The notes below the pieces were generated by a model, which did not search any database, was not told the DNA's origin, and saw only the letters and a list, made by a program, of their open reading frames with translations. DNA of 64,000 bases from Convivina intestini (GTDB taxonomy: Bacteria; Bacillota; Bacilli; Lactobacillales; Lactobacillaceae), in contig NZ_QEKT01000004.1 of assembly GCF_003096575.1 (NCBI RefSeq), forward strand, positions 1 to 64,000, given 5' to 3'. Made by a program: the position numbers and the translations under genes. This document shows, one piece after another, positions 26,398-35,387 of this stretch. The stretch's first letter is position 1. Each line of letters starts with the position of its first letter.

Positions 26398-27423
26398 TTA
26401 CTCCTCACTCGATCGTGGATCAAATGCATCCCGCAACCCATCACCTAATAAGATAAAGGCTAATGAAACAATCACCAAAATTGCCGATGGAATCAAGATT
26501 TGGTAGGGATAGAATTGCAGCATATTTTGGGCATCCGAAATTAATGATCCCAATGAAGCGGTTGGTGGCTTAACGCCCAAACCAATGGCTGACAAAACTG
26601 CTTCAAAGATAATGGCACTGGGCACGGTCATCATAATTTGAACAATAATTGTTCCTGTCATATTAGGAATTAAGTGTTTCAAGGCAATTTTAACAGGACT
26701 TTCCCCTAAGTTTTGGGCGGCCAGGACAAAGTCTTGTTCCTTCAGGGATAGGGTCATACTCCGAACTAACCGAGCCATGTTCACCCAGTTCGTCAAAGCA
26801 ATGGCAATAATAATAGAAGTAACCCCACTTCCCAAAACCAAGGCTAACATGGTCACAACAACCAAGTTGGGGATAGAAGAGATGATTTCAATGATTCGTT
26901 GCATGACCATATCAACCCAACCACCGCGCCAGGCCGAAAAGACACCATAGGAAACACCGATTAACAAATCAATAAAGGTGGCTGCAATCGCAACCAACAA
27001 GGAAATTCGTAAACCAACGATTACTCGTTTAGCAATCGAACGACCCAAAGTGTCAGTTCCAAAGAGATAGTGCTGACTCACGTCATTTTGCTCGTAAGGA
27101 TTAGTGGTATCACTAGAGACCGGTTGCTTACTTTGACCGTTCCAACCCGGAATTGGCAATCCAATATTAGGAGGCAGATTCTTATAACGTGTGACTTCAT
27201 TGGTATTAAAGGCATTAGCTTGATTTTGGCTCACAAAGAAGCTGGAAACCATGGCAAAGAGCAACATACCAATCAACAGCCACATCGAAACTACGGCAAC
27301 TTTATTCTTTTTCAAACGCCGCCAAGCATCCTGCCAAAAGGAAAGGGTGGGCTTATTAATGTTTTCTCCGGCATGCTGGTTCAGGATACCAACAACGGCA
27401 AATGCTTCATTCATTTTTGTCAT
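26398..27423 (-). CDS. oppC: Oligopeptide ABC transporter permease OppC
   Basis: Membrane-spanning subunit of the Opp importer. The 341 residues begin with a cytoplasmic N-terminus (~40 residues), a first membrane segment (VVSMWLLIGMLLFAMVSSFF) and an extracytoplasmic loop. A binding-protein-dependent permease domain of about five segments follows, with the EAA loop near AAQNLGESPVKIALKHLIPN. The ribosome binding site AGGAGG precedes ATG 27423 at a good distance. It is ten bases after oppB. Confidence 0.93.
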   Translation of the reverse strand: MTKMNEAFAVVGILNQHAGENINKPTLSFWQDAWRRLKKNKVAVVSMWLLIGMLLFAMVSSFFVSQNQANAFNTNEVTRYKNLPPNIGLPIPGWNGQSKQPVSSDTTNPYEQNDVSQHYLFGTDTLGRSIAKRVIVGLRISLLVAIAATFIDLLIGVSYGVFSAWRGGWVDMVMQRIIEIISSIPNLVVVTMLALVLGSGVTSIIIAIALTNWVNMARLVRSMTLSLKEQDFVLAAQNLGESPVKIALKHLIPNMTGTIIVQIMMTVPSAIIFEAVLSAIGLGVKPPTASLGSLISDAQNMLQFYPYQILIPSAILVIVSLAFILLGDGLRDAFDPRSSEE

Positions 27424-27432
27424 GTTGGCCTC

Positions 27433-28350
27433 CTATTGCAAACGAACGCGCGGATCAACAACCGCCGTCAAAACATCAGTAACTAAAATCATAAACATCA
27501 ACATCGCCGCATAGACAATCGTAGTACCCATAATAACTGGGAAATCCTTGGTCGGAATCGAACTCACAAATTGCTGACCAATTCCCGGAATAGAAAAGAT
27601 ATTTTCAACCAAGACCGATCCGGTCAATAAGTTAGCTGCCATGGGCCCAATCAAAGTCAAAACTGGGATCAAAGAATTGCGATAAGCATGGTGATTGACT
27701 AATTCCTTATCGCTTAAACCTTTAGCTCGAGCGAGCTCAATATAATCAGAATGAAGTGCTTCAATCATTTCTGATCGTACAAATCGGGCCGTGACCGCTG
27801 CAGGTGCTGCCGCTAAAGCTAAAGTAGGCAAAACTGTTTCTGAAAAAGAATCTCCCCAACCAGAAACGGGGAACAACTGCCATTCGTAACCAAATAAGTA
27901 TAGTAAAGCAATGGCAATAATAAAACTTGGCATTGCAATTCCTAAGGTTGAAAAAATACCTAAGGTGCCATCTAACTTACTATTTTGATGGCGGGCCGAT
28001 ACTGATCCTAGCCACAATCCTAGAACCAAACCAACAACCAAAGCCTGCAAGCCCAACTGGGCTGAGATTGGCAAACGCTGGCCAATCAACATACTAACGG
28101 ATTGGTTTTGATATTGGAAAGAGGTCCCCAAATCACCATGAAGCGCATTGACCAAATAAGTTAGATACTGTTGCCATAAGGGCTTATCCAAACCATAGGT
28201 TTCATTCATCTGAGCAATTGCTTGGGCGGATAGATGCGGATTATTAAAGGGGGTTCCTGGCATAATCTGCATCAGGAAGAAGGTTAATGTGATAACAATC
28301 CACAAGGTAAATAGTAAGATTATTAATCGTTTTAAAATATATTTAGCCAT
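27433..28350 (-). CDS. oppB: Oligopeptide ABC transporter permease OppB
   Basis: Partner permease of OppC. The 305 residues show the family N-terminus (YILKRLIILLFTLWIVITLTF), about six membrane segments, and the EAA motif around LARAKGLSDKELVNHHAYRN. It is the second gene of oppABCDF, separated from oppA by a 15-bp hairpin that probably lowers downstream expression relative to oppA. Confidence 0.94.
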   Translation of the reverse strand: MAKYILKRLIILLFTLWIVITLTFFLMQIMPGTPFNNPHLSAQAIAQMNETYGLDKPLWQQYLTYLVNALHGDLGTSFQYQNQSVSMLIGQRLPISAQLGLQALVVGLVLGLWLGSVSARHQNSKLDGTLGIFSTLGIAMPSFIIAIALLYLFGYEWQLFPVSGWGDSFSETVLPTLALAAAPAAVTARFVRSEMIEALHSDYIELARAKGLSDKELVNHHAYRNSLIPVLTLIGPMAANLLTGSVLVENIFSIPGIGQQFVSSIPTKDFPVIMGTTIVYAAMLMFMILVTDVLTAVVDPRVRLQ

Positions 28351-28367
28351 TGATTAAGTCCCTAATT

Positions 28368-28401
28368 GAAATAAGAATTGACGGACGTCAATTCTTATTT
28401 C
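28368..28401 (-). terminator. Intercistronic hairpin between oppA and oppB
   Basis: A perfect 15-bp stem (GAAATAAGAATTGAC, 28368-28382, with 28387-28401) and a 4-nt loop. No long T-run follows, so it is more likely a partial terminator or an mRNA 3' stabiliser for oppA than a full stop. Confidence 0.65.
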
Positions 28402-28412
28402 ACTATTTATAA

Positions 28413-30059
28413 TTACTTGTCACTACGGTAAGCATGCGTCAAATCAATTGGAAGACCAGTTGAATTCATAACCACATTCTTAACGTTTGGACGAACTAGA
28501 TAATAAGCATTCCATGAACCCAACGGATTAATGTTGGCTTGATCCTTCAAAGCGGCTTCGGCAGTTTTGAAATCATTACTACGAGCTGCGGGATCATTGG
28601 CATCGCTACCATCCGCTTTGGTAATCGCATCAATGTAAGTTTGGTTCTTAAATTGACCATCATTGTTTCCAGCAGTAGGTGACTTAAAGAGATCATAGAA
28701 GGTTGAGCCATCAGGATAATCCCCGTTCCAATTGTTCAATACAATATCAAAGTTTTGATTCTGTTGATCTTGTATACGTTGCTTAAATGGAACGAACTTT
28801 TCGGTCACGCTAATACCCTTCAAGTTCGATTCCCAAGCCTGCTTTAGATAATCAACGTAATTCTTAGTGATTGGTGTATCGGCATCACCCAACAGCGTTA
28901 CATCCATCTTAGTTTCGCCGACTTCCTTCAAACCTTCAGCAAAGAGTTGACTAGCCTTATCCTTATCATACTCGTAACCTGGATTCACAAAGGCAGCCAA
29001 ATCTTGACCGTTAGCGGCCTTAGTCAAGTTATTTGATACTAATCCCGTGGCCGTGTCAAAGATTCCACCGGAAGCCTGCTTAGTAGCTTCTGCCCGATTA
29101 GTAGCCATATTCAAAGCCTGACGAATTTTGTCATTAGCCAAGAACTTATTTTTACCAGTTTGGTTGTATTCAAGGTAAGTACTGGCAGCTTGAGGCACCT
29201 TGGTTACATCCTTGTTATTTTTGTTGGCCTTATAAATTTCTGGCGAAGTATAAACACCAGCCCGGTCAATTTCACCCTTCTTATAAAGTTCAACCATCGT
29301 TTCCGGCTTCTTAACTACCTGCCAGTTAACTGTCTTAGTCTTAACATTTTTGGCATCCCAGTAGTTATCATTTTTAACCATCTTGAACTTATTGTTAGTA
29401 CCATTCCAGCCTTCCAACTTATAGGGACCAGAATAAAGTTGCTTTTCAGCAGTGGTCCCATACTTAGAACCCTGCTTTTCCACAAAGCTTTGCTTTTGCG
29501 GCATAAAGTTAGCAAAAGTTAAGAGAGATTCAAACTGTGGCATAGGATTATCTAACTTAAAGGTAATCGTATCCCCATCGGCACTGACCCCCAAGTCACT
29601 GACTGGCTTTTTACCGGCCATAATGTCATCGGCATTTTGAACACCCGAAGCTAGATAAGCATATTGAGAGGCGGTCTTAGGATCGACAATCCGTTGCCAG
29701 GAATAAACAAAGTCCTTAGCCGTCAGACTGGAACCATCAGACCATTTTAGACCACTACGCAAATGGGCCGTGTAGGTTTTTCCGTCTTCAGAAACATCAA
29801 TTGACTTAGCTAAATCCGGAGCCGGTTTCCCATTGGCATCCATACGTAACAGATTAGAGCCAGTATTTCCAGCAATTGTATTGGAATATTGATCTGTTCC
29901 TTTAGATAAATCCAAAGTTTGAATTTCCGATTGTAAACCATAATTCAAAGTGGTCTTATCTTTACTTTTATCAACGCCCCACCAGCCGGCGGCTCGCGTT
30001 CCCCCAGCCACAACTAATACTGCTGCTGCAGCCAAGGTCCATTTCTTCCATGTTTCCAT
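28413..30059 (-). CDS. oppA: Oligopeptide-binding protein OppA without lipobox cysteine
   Basis: Extracytoplasmic peptide receptor of the Opp system (solute-binding family 5). The 548 residues are normal in length, with family patterns such as LNYGLQSEIQTLDLSKG and LRSGLKWSDGSSLTAKDFVYSWQR (split here at the Leu-Lys). The N-terminus (WKKWTLAAAAVLVVAGGTRAAGWWG) is a hydrophobic export signal. The residue expected to be the lipoprotein Cys is missing, and no Cys is present in the first 60 residues. The protein may be anchored by an uncleaved segment or released. It is the first gene of oppABCDF, with a clear promoter and GAGGGGG ribosome binding site. Confidence 0.92.
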   Translation of the reverse strand: METWKKWTLAAAAVLVVAGGTRAAGWWGVDKSKDKTTLNYGLQSEIQTLDLSKGTDQYSNTIAGNTGSNLLRMDANGKPAPDLAKSIDVSEDGKTYTAHLRSGLKWSDGSSLTAKDFVYSWQRIVDPKTASQYAYLASGVQNADDIMAGKKPVSDLGVSADGDTITFKLDNPMPQFESLLTFANFMPQKQSFVEKQGSKYGTTAEKQLYSGPYKLEGWNGTNNKFKMVKNDNYWDAKNVKTKTVNWQVVKKPETMVELYKKGEIDRAGVYTSPEIYKANKNNKDVTKVPQAASTYLEYNQTGKNKFLANDKIRQALNMATNRAEATKQASGGIFDTATGLVSNNLTKAANGQDLAAFVNPGYEYDKDKASQLFAEGLKEVGETKMDVTLLGDADTPITKNYVDYLKQAWESNLKGISVTEKFVPFKQRIQDQQNQNFDIVLNNWNGDYPDGSTFYDLFKSPTAGNNDGQFKNQTYIDAITKADGSDANDPAARSNDFKTAEAALKDQANINPLGSWNAYYLVRPNVKNVVMNSTGLPIDLTHAYRSDK

Positions 30060-30094
30060 TGCGAATCCCCCTCGCTTATCTTTTCATGCTTACA

Positions 30095-30123
30095 ACTCTA
30101 TCACATTATTTTACCATTTTCAA
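30095..30123 (-). promoter_or_regulatory. oppA promoter
   Basis: Minus-strand TTGAAA-N17-TAGAGT (-35 at 30118-30123, -10 at 30095-30100), about 35 bases before the oppA ATG. TAAAAT inside the spacer is an alternative -10. No obvious CodY box was seen. Confidence 0.55.
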
Positions 30124-30142
30124 ATTTTTCTATAATAAAAAA

Positions 30143-30164
30143 GCGATAGATGTTATTCTAACGC
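30143..30164 (-). terminator. Terminator after the amino-acid ABC operon
   Basis: GCG(A)TAGA and TCTA(A)CGC form a stem with one internal mismatch, followed by TTTTTTATT on the minus strand, seven bases after the permease stop. Confidence 0.7.
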
Positions 30165-30170
30165 CCTTTC

Positions 30171-30830
30171 TTATGCTAATTTTTTATCGAACCACTTGGC
30201 AATTAAAGATAGACCATAATTCAACAAAAAGTAGACAACAGTCAACATAACCAAGACCGGTACGATATAAGTTGAATTTTGGGCATAAACGATTTGTCCT
30301 CGATAAGTCATTTCGGCTAAGACAATTCCAGATGCCAAACTCGTATCCTTAACCAAAGAAATTAACTGAGAAATAATCGGTGGAATCATTTTTTTATAGG
30401 CCTGGGGCAAAATGATATACCACATCGTTTCCATGTTATTTAAGCCATTAGCCCGAGCTCCTTCAAATTGCCCAATATCAATCGATGCTAAACCACCTCG
30501 GACAATTTCAGCCAGCATAGCCGACTCAAAAGTACTCATGGCAATCACCGTTGCCAAGAAGATTGGTAGGTGAACACCAATTCGTGGCAAGGCAAAGTAA
30601 ACAAAGAAGATAATCAACAACAGTGGGAGGTTACGAATAATATTGTTAATCGTACCCACAAAACTCGAAAAGTATGGCATCTCTTCAAATTGAATAATCC
30701 CAATCACTGATCCGACAATTAAGCTAATAATGACCGAAATCACGGAAACACCAACAGTAATTGCTAATCCGCCCAGGAGATAATTAATGTTATCACCAGA
30801 AAAGGCACTTAAAATTCCTAATGTTACCAT
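30171..30830 (-). CDS. Polar amino-acid ABC transporter permease (second)
   Basis: HisM/GlnP-type membrane subunit, about 219 residues. The permease domain carries the motif EGARANGLNNMETMWYIILPQAYKKMIP near 130-160 (EAA loop, split at NME), with membrane segments before and after. Two adjacent ATGs (30833 and 30830) follow TAAGGAGG; the second has better spacing. It is eight to ten bases after the first permease. It probably forms a heterodimer with that subunit for glutamine or another polar amino acid; the exact substrate is unknown. Confidence 0.9.
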   Translation of the reverse strand: MVTLGILSAFSGDNINYLLGGLAITVGVSVISVIISLIVGSVIGIIQFEEMPYFSSFVGTINNIIRNLPLLLIIFFVYFALPRIGVHLPIFLATVIAMSTFESAMLAEIVRGGLASIDIGQFEGARANGLNNMETMWYIILPQAYKKMIPPIISQLISLVKDTSLASGIVLAEMTYRGQIVYAQNSTYIVPVLVMLTVVYFLLNYGLSLIAKWFDKKLA

Positions 30831-30840
30831 CATATCCTCC

Positions 30841-31482
30841 TTAAGCCTTCGCCTTTAGGCGTTTTTCCAGATACTGCATGTAATAACTTAATGGCAAGGT
30901 CAATATCAGGTAGAAAATTCCAACGATGATATAGGCAGTGAAGGTATCAAAAGAGTTAGCAGCAACCATATTTCCTTGATACATCAAATCCAAACCGCCC
31001 ACAAAAGCCAAAATAGATGAGTTTTTAACTAAGTTAATAAACTGATTACCCAATGAAGGCAGCGCCACTCGAAAGGCTTGCGGCAAAACGATATAGCGCA
31101 TGGCCTGGCCAAATTTAAGCCCATTAGCCCGTGCCCCCTCCATTTGTCCAGCCTCAATTGACAAAATTCCGGCTCGAACAGTTTCAGCAATAAAGGCTGA
31201 GGTATAAAGGGTTAAGGCGATTGTCCCAGCGGTAAAGCCATTCATCTTGACTACCTTGGCCACGGCCAAGTATAAGAAGAGCGTGATAATCAAAAGCGGA
31301 ATATTCCGGAAAACCTGGACATAGATGTTGCCGACAATCTGCATCCAACGTTGCGGCATCACCTGCATAATGGCAAAAAGGGTTCCCAATACCATCGAGC
31401 CTATGAGGGCAAAAATACTTGATAACAGCGTATAGCCAAATCCCTGGCAAAAGGTTGAAAAATAATTTTGTAATAATGCCAT
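30841..31482 (-). CDS. Polar amino-acid ABC transporter permease (first)
   Basis: Membrane subunit paired with the following permease. The 213 residues include about five membrane segments and the EAA-type motif GQMEGARANGLKFGQAMRYI. Its ATG lies two bases after the binding-protein stop codon, so translation is probably coupled. The HisM-type family transports polar amino acids such as glutamine, glutamate, arginine or cystine. Confidence 0.9.
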   Translation of the reverse strand: MALLQNYFSTFCQGFGYTLLSSIFALIGSMVLGTLFAIMQVMPQRWMQIVGNIYVQVFRNIPLLIITLFLYLAVAKVVKMNGFTAGTIALTLYTSAFIAETVRAGILSIEAGQMEGARANGLKFGQAMRYIVLPQAFRVALPSLGNQFINLVKNSSILAFVGGLDLMYQGNMVAANSFDTFTAYIIVGIFYLILTLPLSYYMQYLEKRLKAKA

Positions 31483-31484
31483 GC

Positions 31485-32348
31485 TTAGACCTCCAAATCA
31501 TGCCAGTCTAAACCGGGTACCTGGCTAAACCACTTCTCAATCAACTGGTTATAAATTCCATTTTGCTTAATCGTTGCTAAAGCACGGTTGGCTTGATCAA
31601 CCATCGGCTTTTGATCCTTATCAAAGGCAATGCCGTAAGGGCCGTTGGTGAAGTTTCCACCAACAATTTGATAATCAGGATTTTCGTTCGCAAAACCATA
31701 CAAAATGGCATTATCAGTTGACATTGCCTGTCCCTGTCCAGCCTTTAAGGCTTGCATAGCTGAGGCATAGTCTTGCAGGGCGACAATATTAGCCTTAGGT
31801 GCAAATTTCTTGGTTTCCTTAGCCGCTGTAGTACCAACAACAACCAAAATCGTGTACTTGGCATCATTCATATCAGCGATGCTGTGGATACCTGATCCTT
31901 TTTGAACCAAAATCGACTGACCAGCATTAAAGTAAGAATCCGTATAATCAACCACCTTAGCTCTTTCCGGCGTAATGGTCATGGTCGAAACCGTACCATC
32001 AATATTAGTATTCTTTAAAAGTTGAATTTTAGAGGCCGTTGAAACCGGTACATACTCAGCTGACATTGGTACGCCAGTTTGCTTAGACATTTGCACCGTT
32101 AATGCCTTAGCAATATCGACATCAAATCCAACCGGGGTAGCGGTTTTAGTATCCATCAAACCAAACAACTTCGTATCAGCCTTGACACCCCAAATGATTT
32201 TCCCTTGTTTTTCAACACGGGTTAAAGTGTCCTGGTGTTTTGCATTTTTTTCAGCGGTGGCAGTGGCCCACATGAGACCCAAAATCAAGGCCGCCGCTAA
32301 AATAATTGTGGCGATAATCCCAAATCGCCTTTTTTTAGCTTTTTCCAT
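31485..32348 (-). CDS. Amino-acid-binding protein with uncleaved-type N-terminal anchor
   Basis: Extracytoplasmic receptor (SBP family 3) of the amino-acid importer. The 287 residues start with a basic stretch (MEKAKKRRFG) and a membrane segment (IIATIILAAALILGLMWATA). They continue with family patterns GVKADTKLFGLMD, GFDVDIAKAL and TITPERAKVVDYTDSYF. There is no lipobox Cys after the hydrophobic segment, so it is likely membrane-anchored through the N-terminus. I start at ATG 32348 after GGGAAGG; the longer frame adds seven residues without a better ribosome binding site. It is the second gene of the operon, after the ATPase. Confidence 0.9.
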   Translation of the reverse strand: MEKAKKRRFGIIATIILAAALILGLMWATATAEKNAKHQDTLTRVEKQGKIIWGVKADTKLFGLMDTKTATPVGFDVDIAKALTVQMSKQTGVPMSAEYVPVSTASKIQLLKNTNIDGTVSTMTITPERAKVVDYTDSYFNAGQSILVQKGSGIHSIADMNDAKYTILVVVGTTAAKETKKFAPKANIVALQDYASAMQALKAGQGQAMSTDNAILYGFANENPDYQIVGGNFTNGPYGIAFDKDQKPMVDQANRALATIKQNGIYNQLIEKWFSQVPGLDWHDLEV

Positions 32349-32396
32349 TTTACCTTCCCTCAGACACATCCATTACTGCAACGACAATTTCAGCAA

Positions 32397-33134
32397 TTAG
32401 TGATTAGCCACTTGACTTAAGAACTTCTGGGCCCGTGGCTCACTTGGCTTTTCAAAGAACGAAGCCGTTGAACTGTCTTCTAGAATTTGACCATCGGCCA
32501 TAAAAATCACGCGATCAGCAACGGCCTTAGCAAAGCTCATTTCGTGAGTCACAACCAACATGGTCATGGAAGAATCAGCCGCAATATCACGCATAACATC
32601 CAACACATCACCAATCATTTCTGGGTCAAGGGCTGAAGTTGGCTCATCAAACAACAGGGCCTTAGGCTTCATGGCTAGTGAACGAGCAATTGCAATTCGT
32701 TGTTTTTGTCCACCAGATAATTCGCTAGGCATATTAGTGGCCTTATCAGCCAAACCAACCTTTTCCAACAACTCCATGGCAATCTTTTTGTTTTCCGCTT
32801 CATCTCGCTTTAAGACTAAGCGCGGAGCCAGCATGATGTTTTCAATCGCCGATTTGTTGTTGTAAAGATTAAAGTGCTGGAAAACCATCCCCACGTTCTT
32901 ACGAATTTTATTCATATCCGTTTTAGGATCATGTAAATCAAAACCATCGACCAAAAGCTGACCTTGTTGAATCTCTTCCAAACCGTTAACCGTTCGGATT
33001 AAGGTTGACTTTCCTGATCCAGAGGGGCCAATCAAAACAACCGTTTCACCGGCATCAATTTCCAAGTTGACGTTCTTTAAAGCGTGAAAATCACCGTAGT
33101 ACTTTTCCACGTCCTTGAATTCAATCATTGACAT
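32397..33134 (-). CDS. Polar amino-acid ABC transporter ATP-binding protein (GlnQ-like)
   Basis: ATPase of the amino-acid importer, 245 residues. Walker A is GPSGSGKST near 35, the Q-loop is in GMVFQHFNLYNN, the signature is LSGGQKQRIAIARSL near 135, Walker B is LLFDEPTSALDPE, and the H-loop is VVTHEMSFAK. The start at 33134 follows AGGAGA; the longer frame upstream lacks a ribosome binding site. It is the first gene of a four-gene operon (ATPase, receptor, two permeases). Confidence 0.93.
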   Translation of the reverse strand: MSMIEFKDVEKYYGDFHALKNVNLEIDAGETVVLIGPSGSGKSTLIRTVNGLEEIQQGQLLVDGFDLHDPKTDMNKIRKNVGMVFQHFNLYNNKSAIENIMLAPRLVLKRDEAENKKIAMELLEKVGLADKATNMPSELSGGQKQRIAIARSLAMKPKALLFDEPTSALDPEMIGDVLDVMRDIAADSSMTMLVVTHEMSFAKAVADRVIFMADGQILEDSSTASFFEKPSEPRAQKFLSQVANH

Positions 33135-33212
33135 ATGTATTCTCCTCAATATTCCATTAATAACAGCAGAATCTTTTCGTACCATTCTACTGAAGCATGC
33201 CAAATCGCATAG

Positions 33213-33242
33213 ATTATAGGTCATGTTTTATGACATGATACC
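33213..33242 (-). promoter_or_regulatory. Promoter and dyad upstream of the amino-acid ABC operon
   Basis: A minus-strand TATAAT (33213-33218) lies next to overlapping dyads: GTCAT/ATGAC at 33220-33234 and TCATG/CATGA at 33221-33238. The -35 is weak, so an activator or repressor site is plausible. The regulator is unknown. Confidence 0.45.
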
Positions 33243-33297
33243 ACTAAAATGCCCATTAAAATTTAATCTAACCCTAATTTTATAATTCTAAAGAAAA

Positions 33298-33320
33298 AAC
33301 CGCCAACAAGGATGGCGGTT
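33298..33320 (-). terminator. Terminator after the ABC-F gene
   Basis: AACCGCCA/TGGCGGTT stem with a 7-nt loop, then TTTTTTCTT on the minus strand. Confidence 0.88.
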
Positions 33321-33344
33321 AAAATCAAAGAAATATCACATTAA

Positions 33345-34901
33345 TTAGTCATCTTCTTTTTGATGGCTGAGCGCAGCCACATCTAAGGTTTTATCAGCCA
33401 AATCAGCCGTAAAACTACTTTCGTGGGAAACAATAATTGCATTCCCAGGGAAAGCGGTAATCGCCCGGTGGAGGGCTTGTTTAGTGGTTTCATCCAAATG
33501 GTTAGTCGGCTCATCAAGAATCAAGAAATTACTAGGCTTCATTTCCATAATTGCTAACTTAACCTTGGTTTGTTCTCCTCCAGATAACTGGAACAGCGGT
33601 TTTTGAGCATTTTCAGCATTAATACCAGCACCAGCCAAGCGCGTCCGCAGTTCTTTGGGTTGAATGGTTGGAAAGAGATCTTGCATCACTTGCAAAGGCG
33701 TTTGCTGATCATTTTCCCATTCCAAATCCTGATCAAAATAGTTCACCACAGCCGAAGGTGAAAATTCAGCCCGACCATTCAAAGCCGGAATTAACCCTAA
33801 AATAGACTTAATCAAGGTTGACTTACCAGCCCCGTTAAAGCCACGGAAGACTAACTTTTCCTCAGTCGTAATGGAAAAAGTTACCGGCTCCAAAATTGGT
33901 TGTTCATACCCCACCGACAAATCCGTCACCGTCAAAGCATTGGCCGACTGTGTTTCAATATAAGGGAAGCTAAACTTAGCCACCGGATTCCCAGATGGTG
34001 GATCAACTCGGTCCATTCGGGCCAGCATCTTCTCACGCGACTTAGCCTGCTTCGAGGTTGAAGCACGGGCCTTATTTTTAGCAATAAATTTCTCGGCCTT
34101 TTCAATCTCAACCTGCTGCTTTTCATATTGACGCAGCTGTTGTTCCGCCCGCTCTTCCTTTTGGTGCATGGCCTTTTTAAAGGAACCACGATATTTAGTG
34201 ATTTTACCAAAGGAAACGTCGATAATCGCATTGGTAACCCGGTCGAGGAAATCAAAATCATGCGAAATAATCATGGCAGCGCCAGGAAAATCTTGCAAAA
34301 AGTCCTGCAACCATTCAATATGAGCCACATCCAAATAGTTGGTTGGCTCATCTAAAATGATTACATCATCGTTTTCCAACAAAAGTTTAGCCAAGATAAC
34401 TTTGGCACGCTGGCCACCCGACATTTGCTCAAGTTCACAGTCACGGCCGATTGCCTCTAGACCCAAACCAGTAATGACCCGTTCAATCTCGGTATCTAAG
34501 CCGTAAAAGTCAGCCGCATCCAATTCTTCTTGCATGCGTCCAGCTCTTTCCAGCAACTTATCATCCATGGTTTCAGCGTACTGCTCATATAACTGTGTCG
34601 CCCGCTTTTGCTTGTCATATAGGTCCTGATAGGCGGTATGCAAAAAATCAACCAGGGTCATACCCTCTGGAATTTCGGCATACTGGTCCAAATAACCAAT
34701 CTTAAGCCCTTTCGCCCAATCAATCCGGCCAGCTAAGGGCAAGACCTGTTGGGTCAAAATCTTAATCAGAGTTGATTTACCGGCCCCGTTTTGGCCGACA
34801 ATCCCCATATGCTCACCGACTTGGAGTTCAAAATCAGCGTCTTCGTATAAAGTTTTTTCTGCGTAGGCCATTGTGAGCCCACTTACCTCTAATAATGCCA
34901 T
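33345..34901 (-). CDS. ABC-F family ATPase
   Basis: Soluble tandem ABC ATPase of the ribosome-associated ABC-F type (translation factor or antibiotic resistance; the subgroup is not certain). The 518 residues contain two ABC domains, with Walker A GQNGAGKST near 36 and GFNGAGKST near 350, signatures MSGGQRAKV and LSGGEQTKV, and Walker B VIILDEPTNYLD and FLILDEPTNHLD. They are joined by a charged, helical linker (about 245-300) typical of ABC-F. No membrane segments are present. The gene is single and ends in a strong terminator. Confidence 0.92.
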   Translation of the reverse strand: MALLEVSGLTMAYAEKTLYEDADFELQVGEHMGIVGQNGAGKSTLIKILTQQVLPLAGRIDWAKGLKIGYLDQYAEIPEGMTLVDFLHTAYQDLYDKQKRATQLYEQYAETMDDKLLERAGRMQEELDAADFYGLDTEIERVITGLGLEAIGRDCELEQMSGGQRAKVILAKLLLENDDVIILDEPTNYLDVAHIEWLQDFLQDFPGAAMIISHDFDFLDRVTNAIIDVSFGKITKYRGSFKKAMHQKEERAEQQLRQYEKQQVEIEKAEKFIAKNKARASTSKQAKSREKMLARMDRVDPPSGNPVAKFSFPYIETQSANALTVTDLSVGYEQPILEPVTFSITTEEKLVFRGFNGAGKSTLIKSILGLIPALNGRAEFSPSAVVNYFDQDLEWENDQQTPLQVMQDLFPTIQPKELRTRLAGAGINAENAQKPLFQLSGGEQTKVKLAIMEMKPSNFLILDEPTNHLDETTKQALHRAITAFPGNAIIVSHESSFTADLADKTLDVAALSHQKEDD

Positions 34902-34924
34902 AAGTACTAGTCTATCACAGTTTT

Positions 34925-34953
34925 TTGAAAGTCACATGCCAAGCCGGTACAAT
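34925..34953 (+). promoter_or_regulatory. Promoter of the VOC-like gene
   Basis: TTGAAA-N17-TACAAT, with a start-proximal AAAGG ribosome binding site ahead of ATG 34991. Confidence 0.6.
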
Positions 34954-34990
34954 AGAAGTAATCGCATATTAAATATCAAAGGTATAATCC

Positions 34991-35320
34991 ATGAAACCAC
35001 GTAAATTAAATCATAAAACCATTCCAACCCAAGACCCTGATCGAGCTTATCGTTTTTGGCGCGATGTCTTTGATATTCCCCAAGCTGGGCCTAGCAATCA
35101 ACGCCACTTACGCTTGGATCAGGAGGATTTAACTTTTGTAGTTGGTCCGGCTCAAAATCATTTTGAATTATTAGCCCGTGATCATCAAGCTAGTCTCCGT
35201 CAGCATTTGGCCAATAATTTTGTGCCAATTCTAAAAACCGAGGAGCGTTATGGTAACAAAATCGCCTTGGTAGTCAATGATTCAGAGGGCAATCAAATTA
35301 CCATTGAAGTTAATCAATAA
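34991..35320 (+). CDS. VOC (glyoxalase/CppA-like) small protein
   Basis: A 109-residue protein with a beta-alpha-beta pattern (HKTIPTQDPDRAYRFWRDVF at the N-terminus, GNQITIEVNQ at the C-terminus). It resembles a single vicinal-oxygen-chelate module, possibly the N-terminal domain type seen in CppA. Metal ligands cannot be placed with confidence and the substrate is unknown. It has its own promoter and stands between the divergent ABC-F gene and tRNA-Lys. Confidence 0.6.
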   Translation: MKPRKLNHKTIPTQDPDRAYRFWRDVFDIPQAGPSNQRHLRLDQEDLTFVVGPAQNHFELLARDHQASLRQHLANNFVPILKTEERYGNKIALVVNDSEGNQITIEVNQ

Positions 35321-35339
35321 GAATTTTAATAAAAAGTTA

Positions 35340-35368
35340 TTGCATGTAGGTGATTTGCATGGTACAAT
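35340..35368 (+). promoter_or_regulatory. tRNA-Lys promoter
   Basis: TTGCAT-N17-TACAAT, 19 bases before the tRNA 5' end. Confidence 0.7.
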
Positions 35369-35387
35369 ACTCTTTGTTGTAAAAGCT

